DNA of 64,000 nucleotides. It comes from Phycisphaerales bacterium (GTDB lineage Bacteria > Planctomycetota > Phycisphaerae > Phycisphaerales > SM1A02). The stretch spans positions 130,181-194,180 of the forward strand of contig JAKVBT010000005.1 in NCBI GenBank assembly GCA_022446905.1, read 5' to 3'. Every line of letters begins with the position of its first letter. The stretch's first letter is position 1. The translations under genes and the position numbers were made by a program. The notes under the pieces were generated by a model. That model was not told the DNA's origin, did no database searches, and was given only the letters and a program-made list of their open reading frames with translations. Positions 1-7,954 of this stretch are shown here, one piece after another.

Positions 1-1
1 G

Positions 2-103
2 TATCCCAATGCCGAGGAAGGGCGAGCAGTGCAGAGTGTGCTTGAAGCCATGTACCGATCAGCAGAGGGAGGGTGCGAATGTGCGGTCTCCGGAGATGCC
101 TGA
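2..103 (+). CDS. C-terminal fragment, probable Gfo/Idh/MocA-family oxidoreductase
   Basis: The frame beginning at base 2 is open and ends at TGA 101-103, giving 33 residues of a gene that starts outside the window. The stretch VLEAMYRSAEGG followed by a short tail resembles the last helix of NAD(P)-dependent Gfo/Idh/MocA sugar dehydrogenases, where a helix ending in SA precedes a short final strand. The catalytic and Rossmann parts are not visible, so the family call is inference from the tail alone. It would be read towards the phoU gene, which lies on the other strand. Confidence 0.42.
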   Translation, partial: YPNAEEGRAVQSVLEAMYRSAEGGCECAVSGDA

Positions 104-274
104 TGCGCCCTAAGAATCGGGACGGCTTTCAGCAATCACAAGACTCCTTGGGATAGTGATCTTCATGCTTCTGCACAGAGGACTGATGGATGTTTGATCC
201 GCTGAGCAAGAATCTCGTGCGTTCGGTGTCTGTTGACTGGTCTGCGACCTGCAACTCGGACTTGTGATCGCAGT

Positions 275-985
275 TCAATTGGTGTTTTCAGATTCTGCGT
301 GCTTGTTGTCTGCTGACTTTTTTGGTTTGCGAAAATCAAGATCTTCAATGCGGCCAAACACTGCTGTGGCAATGTTCGCGAGGTGCGATGCGACTCGTTT
401 GTAGTGGCGCCCGAGTAGCGAATAGGCCACGGCCGCATGCGTTTCCACAGTGCGACGATCTCTTAGCAGAGTTTCCTCGATGGCATCGCATTCTCCTCGA
501 ATTCGGTCTGCTGCCTTGATGGCACGTTTGGCTTTCTTGGTACTTGATTCGCCAAATGCCTCAATGACTGCCTCGAAGAGATCCGTTGCCTGCTGTCTGA
601 TGGTCTCCAGGGGATCGTGGTATCGATCGATCTTGTACTCGCCTTCGTAGTACTGGCCAACCTCGAAGACATTCTTGCAGTAGTCACCGATCCGCTCGGC
701 ATCCTTGGCAATGCTCATTAGTGCGAGGCATCCTGATATGTCGGCGACGGGATTCACACTGAGGTGGGTCAGGATGTTGGTCCGGATTGACCTCAACAGG
801 GTATTTATTTCTTGATCCTTGCTGTAGAGAGGGTCTCTGACGTCGTCTCCATTTTTGTTCCCACGCAGTACATCATTGGCTTCGCCAAACATCCACTGCG
901 CAGCTGTCAGCATTTCACTGAACTGTGCGAAAGCTTCGTCAAGTTTGTTGTCTGTCTTGAGTGCTGCAATCAGTTGGCCAAGCAT
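275..985 (-). CDS. PhoU-like phosphate transport regulator
   Basis: A 236-residue, largely helical protein with the PhoU-family signature AKDAERIGDYCKN at about residues 93-105. PhoU-like (DUF47-type) proteins are cytoplasmic helical bundles that bind metal and control phosphate transporters. The gene lies 45 bp downstream of the Na/Pi symporter gene on the same strand, the usual pairing for a regulator of that transporter. It has one PhoU repeat plus an additional helical half rather than the full two-repeat PhoU of Pst operons. Control of the adjacent symporter is inferred from this context and not demonstrated. Confidence 0.85.
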   Translation of the reverse strand: MLGQLIAALKTDNKLDEAFAQFSEMLTAAQWMFGEANDVLRGNKNGDDVRDPLYSKDQEINTLLRSIRTNILTHLSVNPVADISGCLALMSIAKDAERIGDYCKNVFEVGQYYEGEYKIDRYHDPLETIRQQATDLFEAVIEAFGESSTKKAKRAIKAADRIRGECDAIEETLLRDRRTVETHAAVAYSLLGRHYKRVASHLANIATAVFGRIEDLDFRKPKKSADNKHAESENTN

Positions 986-1030
986 GTCAGATGCCTCCTT
1001 GATTTCTCGTTGATCATCGGGGTATCAGGC

Positions 1031-2209
1031 TTAGTCACTGTAGAAGAAGACTTCAGTAATGAAGAGCCCCACGACCGGGCAGATCACGAAGATGGTCAAC
1101 AAAAAGATAAGTGCGTACCTGGGTGCGCGGGATGCGAGTCCGCTGTACCACTTTGCAAGACGAATCGGTACGATTTTCAGTGGATACCAGATCGCGTTGT
1201 CCCCGAGGTTGAACAGAACATGCGAAATGGCGACAGTGACAGCCCCAGCAGTGGGGTTCGCTGTGGCAGCAATGACGCCAGTCATCGTGGTTCCTATGTT
1301 GCAGCCAAGCATGAATGGGAACACTCTTCGCAGCTTCACGACACCAGCACCAGCGATCGGAACCATGAGGCTTGTCGTGACGGAACTGGACTGGACCGCA
1401 ATCGTTGAGAAAATTCCGGAAATCCAGGCGAAGAAGTCATTCCGGAATAGGACTTTGCTAAACAAGCCTTCGAGACGCCGCAATAGGGCTCCTCGCAGGT
1501 TGCTCACTAGTCCAAGGAGCGCCATGAAGAGGATCAATAGCCCAAGGATGGCAACAATGACACCTGTTGCTGTCACGTTGGATGTCATCCACTCGGCTAT
1601 GTCTTTGACGAATTCCACGACCGGCTTGGTGATGGCCTTGATTGGGCTGTTTGGCTTGGTTCCCGGCTCGAATCCGATGAGTTCTGTGAGCCACATGGAA
1701 ATACGCATGAGTACGCCATGACCATTGCTACCTGGAAGCGATCGCGTTGCCCATTCCAGCGGGAATAACATGAGCACGGTCAGTACATTGGGTATCGCGT
1801 GCATCAATGCGGTGGCATAAGCACGTCGGAACTGCTTGCGAATTCGAACTGCCCCCAAGGACACGATCAGCCCGGTGATACTTGTGCCGATATTGGCCCC
1901 CATCACTGCAAAGATCGCTGTACCAACGCTTAATTCTCCAGCGGCGACCAAAGTGATGATTAGCGATGTCGTGAACGAGGAACTTTGAACAATCGATGTG
2001 ATGAGCACTGCTGTGAACAGTGCAATCAGTGGGTTGTCACCTTGGGCAATGGCAACCTGAAGCCAATCGGTTTCTTTTCCGATGGTTTTGAGCCCCGCAC
2101 CCATGATGTTGATTGCGCAGAGGAAGAAGTACAGCCACATCAGAGCAAGGACGCCGTGAGCCCAGAAGGGGCGCGTTTTTAAATTCTCTGTCGTCTTTGA
2201 TATCGACAT
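1031..2209 (-). CDS. Na+/phosphate symporter family protein (NaPi-II/PNaS type)
   Basis: A 392-residue polytopic inner-membrane protein. It shows the inverted duplication of the NaPi-II family: QSSSFTTS at about residue 75 and QSSSVTTS at about residue 273, each followed by a conserved NIGT segment (about 106-109 and 304-307). The QSSS motifs line the substrate pathway in this family. The likely role is sodium-driven phosphate uptake. The start ATG is preceded by an AGAGG-like sequence and the next gene downstream is the PhoU-like regulator, so the pair forms a small phosphate operon. Related transporters can also export phosphate or handle other anions. Confidence 0.9.
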   Translation of the reverse strand: MSISKTTENLKTRPFWAHGVLALMWLYFFLCAINIMGAGLKTIGKETDWLQVAIAQGDNPLIALFTAVLITSIVQSSSFTTSLIITLVAAGELSVGTAIFAVMGANIGTSITGLIVSLGAVRIRKQFRRAYATALMHAIPNVLTVLMLFPLEWATRSLPGSNGHGVLMRISMWLTELIGFEPGTKPNSPIKAITKPVVEFVKDIAEWMTSNVTATGVIVAILGLLILFMALLGLVSNLRGALLRRLEGLFSKVLFRNDFFAWISGIFSTIAVQSSSVTTSLMVPIAGAGVVKLRRVFPFMLGCNIGTTMTGVIAATANPTAGAVTVAISHVLFNLGDNAIWYPLKIVPIRLAKWYSGLASRAPRYALIFLLTIFVICPVVGLFITEVFFYSD

Positions 2210-2374
2210 GGGCCTCTGCTTCTACCTTCCATCGCCACGATTCAGCGGCGACGTGCGGGAAGTACACCCGATGAATCATAGGATTGCATGTGCTCGGGGT
2301 TAAGATTGTGTTCAGATCAAACTGGCGGAGCTTTGGGGAAAGTTAGGGCTACGCTGGTTGAAGCATTGCCATGC

Positions 2375-3109
2375 TTATCCGATCAGAACCACCAGGTCGT
2401 ATCCAATATGGGCGAGGACCGCCACGGCGAACCCTCGGAGTACATACAACGCGCCGAGGTACAGCCCCGCAGCAGCGATAAATGCAACGGTGGACCCAGG
2501 CATGGACGCGGGATCGTGGTACCAGGTAAAGGCCGCGGCCGTCAGTACGACGGCGATGATGGTGGCTGCTGCACTTGGCAGGCGACACAGGTCTGCCAAC
2601 AGAGCATGTACTGCCAGAATGCCCACCATGCGAAAGAGAAATTCCTCAGACAATCCAGCCCCAATCGCTACCGCCATGGAATCCAAGACACTGCCTGACT
2701 CGAGGGCAGGTGTGGTCAGCGGGGTTGAGTGCAGGGATCCAAGAAAGGCCGCGCCGGCGAGTAGTGGAGCGGTCGCGATGATGCCCTCAAACCAAAGCTG
2801 TAGAGGTTCGCGGAAGGTCAATTTCCATGGCGCTGCAGAAAGCCATTGCCACATGAGCAGAACGACCGTGACCAGAATGGTTGTGCCATGAAGGACGAAG
2901 ACCGGCGAAAGGCCAAAGAAGTGCAGTGTTTCGCCAATGCGTTCGTGGGCCAGAACACGGTGCGCAGTGGAGCCGTCTCCGCCGAGCATCAACACATACT
3001 CCAGAACGAGCATGCATGGCAGGAGGGCGATCAGCGTTGGCAATGGCCGTTCGCCCAGCGGCGGCAGGGGATTACTGGCATTTGTGGCAACGTGCATCTG
3101 ATTCACCAT
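2375..3109 (-). CDS. CPBP family intramembrane metalloprotease
   Basis: A 244-residue multi-pass membrane protein with the motifs of the CPBP (Abi/Rce1-like) glutamyl protease family: EEFLFR at 155-160, FTWYH at 194-198 and HIGYD at 234-238. These supply the catalytic Glu and the His ligands in the membrane. Rce1 cleaves prenylated CaaX proteins, but most bacterial members have unknown substrates. The gene follows the rpsT terminator on the same strand with only a few bases between the U-run and the start, so it either depends on read-through or has a promoter overlapping the terminator. No SD is obvious; ATG codons at residues 1 and 5 are both possible. Confidence 0.85.
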   Translation of the reverse strand: MVNQMHVATNASNPLPPLGERPLPTLIALLPCMLVLEYVLMLGGDGSTAHRVLAHERIGETLHFFGLSPVFVLHGTTILVTVVLLMWQWLSAAPWKLTFREPLQLWFEGIIATAPLLAGAAFLGSLHSTPLTTPALESGSVLDSMAVAIGAGLSEEFLFRMVGILAVHALLADLCRLPSAAATIIAVVLTAAAFTWYHDPASMPGSTVAFIAAAGLYLGALYVLRGFAVAVLAHIGYDLVVLIG

Positions 3110-3121
3110 GCATAGTGTCGG

Positions 3122-3154
3122 AAAAAAAACACGGCCCGGTTTGAAACCGGGCCG
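3122..3154 (-). terminator. Rho-independent terminator of rpsT
   Basis: On the minus strand a GC-rich inverted repeat (CGGCCCGG / CCGGGCCG around a TTTCAAA centre) is followed almost immediately by eight T residues. It lies about 30 bp after the rpsT stop codon, exactly where an intrinsic terminator is expected. Confidence 0.88.
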
Positions 3155-3182
3155 GGAATCTTGAAACTCATGGGTCTGATCG

Positions 3183-3455
3183 TCAGGAGGCCTGCTTCAT
3201 CGCCTTAATGCGACGGGAGAGTCGGCTCTTGCGACGAGCTGCTTGATTGCGGTGCATGGTGCTGGTGGTGCTGATGCGATCCACAGCCTTCTGAACCAAT
3301 TTGAATGCAGCTTCGGCACTCTCGACATCGCCGTCCTGGATGGCCTTCAGCGCGTCTTTGGTGTGGGCCTTGATGATGCCCATGCGCCAGCGATTGCGGG
3401 CACGACGATTGGCATCCTGACGGATCTGCTTCTTGCGGGCTTGGGTGTTTGGCAC
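3183..3455 (-). CDS. rpsT: 30S ribosomal protein S20
   Basis: A 90-residue basic protein that binds 16S rRNA early in small-subunit assembly. The ORF track begins much farther upstream, but the real start is the GTG at 3455, giving VPNTQARKKQIRQ, the usual S20 N-terminus; a GGAGA ribosome-binding site sits six bases before it. The C-terminal part (HRNQAARRKSRLSRR) is the conserved RNA-binding helix and the length is typical. A strong promoter lies upstream and an intrinsic terminator downstream, so the gene is probably monocistronic. The upstream part of the ORF-track entry is antisense to a tRNA and is not protein. Confidence 0.95.
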   Translation of the reverse strand: MPNTQARKKQIRQDANRRARNRWRMGIIKAHTKDALKAIQDGDVESAEAAFKLVQKAVDRISTTSTMHRNQAARRKSRLSRRIKAMKQAS

Positions 3456-3513
3456 CAGAGAATCTCCAACACAGCCAAACCGGGCCCACCGCGGGACCGG
3501 ATTGGAATCGGGA

Positions 3514-3542
3514 AGTATCGCAGAATCCCTACGCAGCGTCAA
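3514..3542 (-). promoter_or_regulatory. Sigma-70 promoter of rpsT
   Basis: Read on the minus strand: -35 TTGACG, a 17-bp spacer, and an extended -10 TGC-GATACT. Transcription would start near 3507, leaving a leader of about 50 nt before the GTG start of rpsT. This is one of the best promoter matches in the window. Confidence 0.7.
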
Positions 3543-3579
3543 CCAAATCGGCTTTGGGGGCTCTGATCGACCTTGTCGA

Positions 3580-3624
3580 GGGGGGCATGGGGCGATACCT
3601 TTCCCCCCTGCGCCCCATTCGGGG
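3580..3624 (+). other. Interleaved GC-rich inverted repeats upstream of tRNA-Arg
   Basis: AGGGGGG (3580-3586) can pair with CCCCCCT (3603-3609), while GGGGCG (3590-3595) can pair with CGCCCC (3611-3616); the CCCC at 3613-3616 can alternatively pair with GGGG at 3621-3624. The first two pairings interleave, so the region could form either hairpin or an H-type pseudoknot if transcribed. It lies in the promoter region of the tRNA gene, upstream of and divergent from the rpsT promoter. Function unknown. Confidence 0.35.
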
Positions 3625-3632
3625 ACGCCTCT

Positions 3633-3706
3633 GCAGGTGTAGCTCAATTGGATAGAGCATCGGTCTACGAAACCGAAGGTTGCAGGTTCGAGTCCTGCCA
3701 CCTGCG
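3633..3706 (+). tRNA. tRNA-Arg (anticodon ACG)
   Basis: A complete 74-nt cloverleaf: acceptor GCAGGTG pairs with CACCTGC; D-stem GCTC/GAGC; anticodon stem TCGGT/ACCGA with loop CTACGAA, giving anticodon ACG (read as ICG after deamination by TadA, decoding CGU/CGC/CGA); T-stem GCAGG/CCTGC with loop TTCGAGT; discriminator G. The CCA end is not encoded and must be added enzymatically. Confidence 0.96.
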
Positions 3707-3757
3707 TTTGGGGGCCCAGAAGGGGATTTCCTCGGGCAACGGATACCATGTCTGCGG

Positions 3758-4462
3758 ATGAACAGACCCACTCCTCCATTACAGAGAACCCACTGGTGGC
3801 GATGGGCTATGTCGATAATGCTTCTGCTGATCGCAGGATGTCAGACCTCCTCGACACACCGTGCTGAGGATTCCAGCATTTCCCAGCAGATCACCGTCAA
3901 GGTCAAAGACACAGCGCTATTGACCCTGCCCATCACAGCAGGGACTGGATACGACTGGGTGTTGGATCGCTCAAAGAACGCGCTCGCGGGGCATGTCACG
4001 GTATCACGCGCGCAGTCAGAGATGCCAACAGGAATCCTTGGTGGTACGGGGGTGGCGCGTTGGGAGGTGACAGGTGTCACGCCTGGAGTCGTATCCCTGC
4101 ACTTTATGTATCGCCGCCCTTGGGAGGCAGACCAACCACCGGTTCGGAAGGCGGTCATTTTGGTCACCGTTCAAGGGCCAGATGCCTTGGGCTTGGTTCC
4201 AGATCGATATGACCTTCAGCCTGATGGCGCCCCGGCGGGCTTGGAAGCCTTTCCCGTGATTCTGAGTACTTCCCCGCTGATGGTCATTGGGGTGAGGCAT
4301 GTGGCCGCGTTTCCATTGAACGATGATGTCAGTGGATCTCCATCTTGGTATCGCCATGGCCGCACGTTGCAATACCCGAATCCCCATTCACTGCTTCGTT
4401 CAAGGCTGTCGGACCGGTATACTGGAGCGTCTTGGACCCATGACGACGACAACCATGCCTAA
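3758..4462 (+). CDS. Chagasin-like (MEROPS I42) protease inhibitor lipoprotein
   Basis: A 234-residue protein counted from ATG 3758; the ORF-track start lies inside the tRNA. An N-terminal hydrophobic segment ends in the lipobox LLIAGC (Cys about 28), indicating an exported lipoprotein. Residues about 45-140 carry the three loops of I42 inhibitors: GTGYDW (62-67), GGTGV (95-99) and RPW (120-122), which wedge into the active site of papain-like cysteine proteases. A further ~90 residues after about position 145 match nothing I recognise and are longer than the usual inhibitor. The 3' end overlaps the start of the pyruvate dehydrogenase E1 alpha gene by 23 bp in another frame. Binding to cysteine proteases is the family property; the local target is unknown. 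Confidence 0.78.
   Translation: MNRPTPPLQRTHWWRWAMSIMLLLIAGCQTSSTHRAEDSSISQQITVKVKDTALLTLPITAGTGYDWVLDRSKNALAGHVTVSRAQSEMPTGILGGTGVARWEVTGVTPGVVSLHFMYRRPWEADQPPVRKAVILVTVQGPDALGLVPDRYDLQPDGAPAGLEAFPVILSTSPLMVIGVRHVAAFPLNDDVSGSPSWYRHGRTLQYPNPHSLLRSRLSDRYTGASWTHDDDNHA
4418..4423 (+). promoter_or_regulatory. Possible -10 element before pdhA
   Basis: TATACT, five of six matches to the -10 consensus, lies 16 bases before the ATG of pdhA and inside the end of the inhibitor gene. No good -35 hexamer is seen at the proper distance, so this is tentative. Confidence 0.25.
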
Positions 4463-5567
4463 GACTGATCAGGTCACGACACCCTCGACGGCCCAGACGC
4501 CACTGCCGGATGCAGACACGCTCCGCAAGTGGTTGCGGGACATGATGTTGATTCGGGAGTTTGAGGTCCGCTCGATGCAGGCCTATCAGAACAAGTTGGC
4601 TGGCGGTTTCCTTCATGTCTACAACGGTCAGGAAGCTGTTGCTGTGGGCTGCATTGGGGCGCTTCGTCCAGACGATCCAGTCATCACGGCCTATCGCGAC
4701 CATGGTCATGCCTTGGCACGTGGGATGGATCCCAAGGTAGGTATGGCTGAACTCTTTGGCCGGATCGGTGGATGTGCCAAGGGCAAGGGTGGTTCGATGC
4801 ACTTCTTTGATGCCGAGCACCACATGTACGGGGGCCACGGGATTGTTGGAGCGCAGGCGCCACTCGGAGCTGGACTTGCCTTTGCTACGAAATATCGCGA
4901 TGAGGTCATGGGCTCGAGCAAGAACAACCATGTGACGCTTTGCTTCATGGGCGATGGTGCCATCAATCAGGGCGCGGTGCACGAGGCGATGAACCTTGCC
5001 GCAGTGCTCAGCTTGCCAGTGATCTTCATTGTGGAAAACAACTTCTACGCCATGGGTACCGCGATTGACCGTAGTACCGCAGCTGCCGGGCACATTTGTG
5101 ATCGTGCTGCTGGATATGAAATGGAATCTGCAGTCGTTGATGGCATGGACGTTCTGGAGGTCTACCGCGGCATGAAGCCACTGGTTGATTATTGTCGGGA
5201 GACGTCAAAACCAGTCTTTGTGGACATGCGTTGCTATCGGTTCAAGGGACATTCGATGTCCGATCCACGCAAGTACCGCACACATGATGAGGAAGCCAAG
5301 TGGGAACTTGAGGATCCGATTGAGCGATTGGCGGCACACTTGCAGGGTGCTGGTGGGGTGACGGCTGAGGACACCAAGGCGATGGCCAAGACAGTGCGTC
5401 AAGAGATTCGCGCTGCGGTCGACTGGGCGAAGCAGTCACCTGAGCCACCAATCGAAGAGTTGTATCACGACGTCTACGTTGACCGTTGGGGGCCGTATAC
5501 CGGGACTTCCGTGCCGAGTTTCATGCAGCGCAGATCAAGCGACCGAGAGCAGACCAATGACGCGTGA
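4440..5567 (+). CDS. pdhA: Pyruvate dehydrogenase E1 component, alpha subunit
   Basis: A 375-residue thiamine-diphosphate enzyme subunit. With E1 beta it decarboxylates pyruvate and transfers the acetyl group to the lipoyl arm of E2. Visible motifs: KGGSMH (about 116-121), the TPP-binding GDGAINQG (171-178) continuing to IVENN (about 197-201), and the conserved loop GHSMSDP (270-276). Start chosen at ATG 4440, giving a threonine-rich tail before DADTLRKWLRDM; ATG 4455 is an alternative. The 3' end overlaps pdhB by 11 bp, so the subunits are translationally coupled. Branched-chain oxoacid E1 is similar, but gene order and motifs favour pyruvate. Confidence 0.93.
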   Translation: MTTTTMPKTDQVTTPSTAQTPLPDADTLRKWLRDMMLIREFEVRSMQAYQNKLAGGFLHVYNGQEAVAVGCIGALRPDDPVITAYRDHGHALARGMDPKVGMAELFGRIGGCAKGKGGSMHFFDAEHHMYGGHGIVGAQAPLGAGLAFATKYRDEVMGSSKNNHVTLCFMGDGAINQGAVHEAMNLAAVLSLPVIFIVENNFYAMGTAIDRSTAAAGHICDRAAGYEMESAVVDGMDVLEVYRGMKPLVDYCRETSKPVFVDMRCYRFKGHSMSDPRKYRTHDEEAKWELEDPIERLAAHLQGAGGVTAEDTKAMAKTVRQEIRAAVDWAKQSPEPPIEELYHDVYVDRWGPYTGTSVPSFMQRRSSDREQTNDA

Positions 5568-6540
5568 GATTCACTTCCGAGATGCTCTTCGAGAAGCGAT
5601 GTCTGACGAAATGCGTCGGGACGAACGTGTGTTCTTAATTGGCGAAGAAGTTGCGGAATACGACGGGGCCTACAAAGTCAGCAAGGGGATGTTGGAGGAA
5701 TTCGGACCTCGGCGAATCATTGATACGCCGATTTCTGAAACCGGCTTTGCCGGCCTCGGCATCGGTGCGGCCATGATGGGCCTTCGACCAATCGTCGAGT
5801 TCATGTCGTGGTCATTTAGTTTGGTGTGTGCAGATCAGATTCTCAATAACGCACCCAAAATGCTCTACATGAGTGGTGGCCAATTTGGCTGTCCAATCGT
5901 GTTCCGTGGCAATGATGGGGCCGGTGGTCAGTTGGGATCAACACACTCTTGGTGTGTCGAATCGCTGTATGCCAACGTGCCGGGTATGAAGATCATCATT
6001 CCATCCAATCCGTATGACGCCAAGGGACTTTTGACTTCCGCCATTCAAGCGGATGACCCTGTCTTCTGCTTGGAATCGGAACGTATGTTGTCGATGGCTG
6101 GGGATGTTCCTGAAGAGTCATACACAATTCCGATTGGCAAGGCCCACATCGTGCGGCCCGGCACGGATTGCACGATTGTCTCCTTCGGTCGGGCCGTCCA
6201 CTTCTGTATGGAAGCTGTCGAGACTCTTGCCAAAGAGGGCATTGATTGCGAAGTCATTGATGGACGAAGTATCAAGCCCTTAGATATTGACACGATTGTC
6301 GCTTCTGTTCGCAAGACCAATCGATGTGTAGTCGTTGACCAGTCGTGGTCCTTCGCCTCGGTTGGTAGTGAAGTGGCAGCGGAAGTGCATCGTATGTGCT
6401 TTGACGATCTGGACAATCATGTCTATCGAGTTCATAGTGACGACGTTCCTGCGCCTTATGCGTGGAATCTGGAGCAGGAAATGCTGCCCAATGCGCACAA
6501 GATCTGTCAGGCGGTTCGCGGTGTGACCTACACCGCCTGA
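5557..6540 (+). CDS. pdhB: Pyruvate dehydrogenase E1 component, beta subunit
   Basis: A 327-residue transketolase-like beta subunit. The N-terminus EIHFRDALREAM and the GEEVAEYDGAYKVSKG segment are characteristic of E1 beta; the Glu in this region helps activate thiamine diphosphate. The middle part RGNDGAGGQLGSTHS and the C-terminal transketolase-C domain (from about residue 200) complete the usual architecture. The ORF-track start is 26 codons too early; ATG 5557 lies within the end of pdhA. E2 follows after 14 bp, making a compact pdhA-pdhB-pdhC operon. Confidence 0.94.
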   Translation: MTREIHFRDALREAMSDEMRRDERVFLIGEEVAEYDGAYKVSKGMLEEFGPRRIIDTPISETGFAGLGIGAAMMGLRPIVEFMSWSFSLVCADQILNNAPKMLYMSGGQFGCPIVFRGNDGAGGQLGSTHSWCVESLYANVPGMKIIIPSNPYDAKGLLTSAIQADDPVFCLESERMLSMAGDVPEESYTIPIGKAHIVRPGTDCTIVSFGRAVHFCMEAVETLAKEGIDCEVIDGRSIKPLDIDTIVASVRKTNRCVVVDQSWSFASVGSEVAAEVHRMCFDDLDNHVYRVHSDDVPAPYAWNLEQEMLPNAHKICQAVRGVTYTA

Positions 6541-6554
6541 TTGGGAGTCTCCGC

Positions 6555-7868
6555 ATGCCCATCGACATCACCATGCCCCGGCTCAGCGATACGATGGAGC
6601 AAGGGACCATCATCAAGTGGCATGTCACAGAAGGGCAGGACGTGTCTGCTGGAGATGTGTTGGCAGATGTTGAGACCGACAAGGCCACCATGGAGATGCA
6701 GTCATTCGATGATGGACGCATCGCAAGCCTCTCAGTAGCCGAGGGTGAGCCGGTTGATATCGGTACCGTTGTGGCGGTGCTCTTGGAAGAAGATGAGTCA
6801 GATGACGCGGTCGCCGATACGCCGGCATCGCAACCACCACCTGTTCCACCAGCGGAAACACCTACCCCCCCAGCGGTCGTAGAAGCGCCGGCGTCTGGGG
6901 CAAGCAGCCCCCGAGGCTCGCACCTCAAGGCAACGCCTGTAGCTCGCAGACTCGCGGAAGAACATGGCGTTGATTTGCAATCGCTTCAAGGATCGGGTCC
7001 TGGAGGCCGCATTGTCAAGCGTGATGTGCTCGCCGCGGTCGGCGCTGGTCAGGAGACGCGCGCGGCGGTGCCACCGTCGGCCCGGGGTGAAGTGGTCGAC
7101 TTGGCACGCACGGACACACCGTCATTGCCTGCCACTCCGGTACAGGCAGCACCGATGACACTGACGGGAGATGATCGTCGGGAGCCCGTGTCAAGCATGC
7201 GGCAGACGATTGCACGGCGTCTGGTGCAGTCCAAGCAGGAGATACCGCACTATCAGGTATCGATGGCATTTGCCATGGATGAGTTGTCCGCGCTTCGCAA
7301 ACAACTCAATGGAGACCTTGCTGACCAAGACATCAAGCTCAGCATCAATGACTTGCTGGTTCGAGCTTGTGCCTTGGCGATGCATCAGAACCCTCTGATG
7401 AATGCATCTTGGGATGGCGATGCCATTGTGTACCACGAACGCGTGCACATCGGTGTCGCGGTGGCATTGCCCGAGGAGCGTGGTGGAGGCTTGGTGGTGC
7501 CGGTGATTCGTGATGCCAATTTCAAGAGTCTCAGGGCAATTTCTACCGAGACTCGGGCACTTGCAGAAAAGGCACGCACTCGTGGTCTCAGCGTTGAAGA
7601 GATGGAAGGCGCGACCTTCACTATTTCCAATCTTGGTATGTTCGGTGTTGACAATTTCACGGCCATTATCAACCCGCCCAACAGCGCTATCCTTGCTGTC
7701 GGCGCCACGCTGGAAAAGCCTGTAGTGCGTGATGGTGAGTTGGCCGTCGGCCTTGAAATGAACGCGACTCTGAGCAATGACCACCGTGTGATTGATGGCG
7801 CGACTGCAGCTAGGTGGCTCGGGACGTTCCGTTCATTGATCGAGCATCCAAGTTCAATTTTGGTCTGA
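6555..7868 (+). CDS. pdhC: Dihydrolipoamide acetyltransferase (E2 of pyruvate dehydrogenase)
   Basis: A 437-residue E2 core subunit that accepts the acetyl group on a lipoyl-lysine and passes it to CoA. Order of domains: one lipoyl domain (lipoylated Lys about 43 in ETDKATME), a Pro/Ala-rich linker (about 85-125), a peripheral subunit-binding domain (ATPVARRLAEEHGV to IVKRDV, about 126-158), and the catalytic domain ending in DHRVIDG (about 409-415). Start chosen at ATG 6555 with GGGAG upstream; the ORF-track start overlaps pdhB. There is a single lipoyl domain and no E3 (lpd) gene nearby, so E3 must be encoded elsewhere and may be shared with the 2-oxoglutarate complex. Confidence 0.94.
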   Translation: MPIDITMPRLSDTMEQGTIIKWHVTEGQDVSAGDVLADVETDKATMEMQSFDDGRIASLSVAEGEPVDIGTVVAVLLEEDESDDAVADTPASQPPPVPPAETPTPPAVVEAPASGASSPRGSHLKATPVARRLAEEHGVDLQSLQGSGPGGRIVKRDVLAAVGAGQETRAAVPPSARGEVVDLARTDTPSLPATPVQAAPMTLTGDDRREPVSSMRQTIARRLVQSKQEIPHYQVSMAFAMDELSALRKQLNGDLADQDIKLSINDLLVRACALAMHQNPLMNASWDGDAIVYHERVHIGVAVALPEERGGGLVVPVIRDANFKSLRAISTETRALAEKARTRGLSVEEMEGATFTISNLGMFGVDNFTAIINPPNSAILAVGATLEKPVVRDGELAVGLEMNATLSNDHRVIDGATAARWLGTFRSLIEHPSSILV

Positions 7869-7954
7869 GCAGCAATGATGCTGTTTGGTGCTGGCGGTGA
7901 TGTCTGCAAGACATGGCGGGCTGTGTTGGAGCAACCGTAGAGAGCCGGCGATCG

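Noticed and set aside
812-1408. Long plus-strand ORFs opposite the Na/Pi symporter (812-1408, 1059-1721)
   Set aside because: They lie antisense to clear genes, have no family features and no ribosome-binding sites.
3573-3779. ORFs over and antisense to the tRNA (for example one containing VAGLEPATFGFV)
   Set aside because: These are translations of the tRNA gene and its flanks; the motif is a well-known artefact of reading tRNAs as protein. The rpsT frame merely continues upstream into it.
4329-5093. 254-residue minus-strand ORF opposite pdhA
   Set aside because: Shadow of the pyruvate dehydrogenase gene; its residues are explained by antisense codons.
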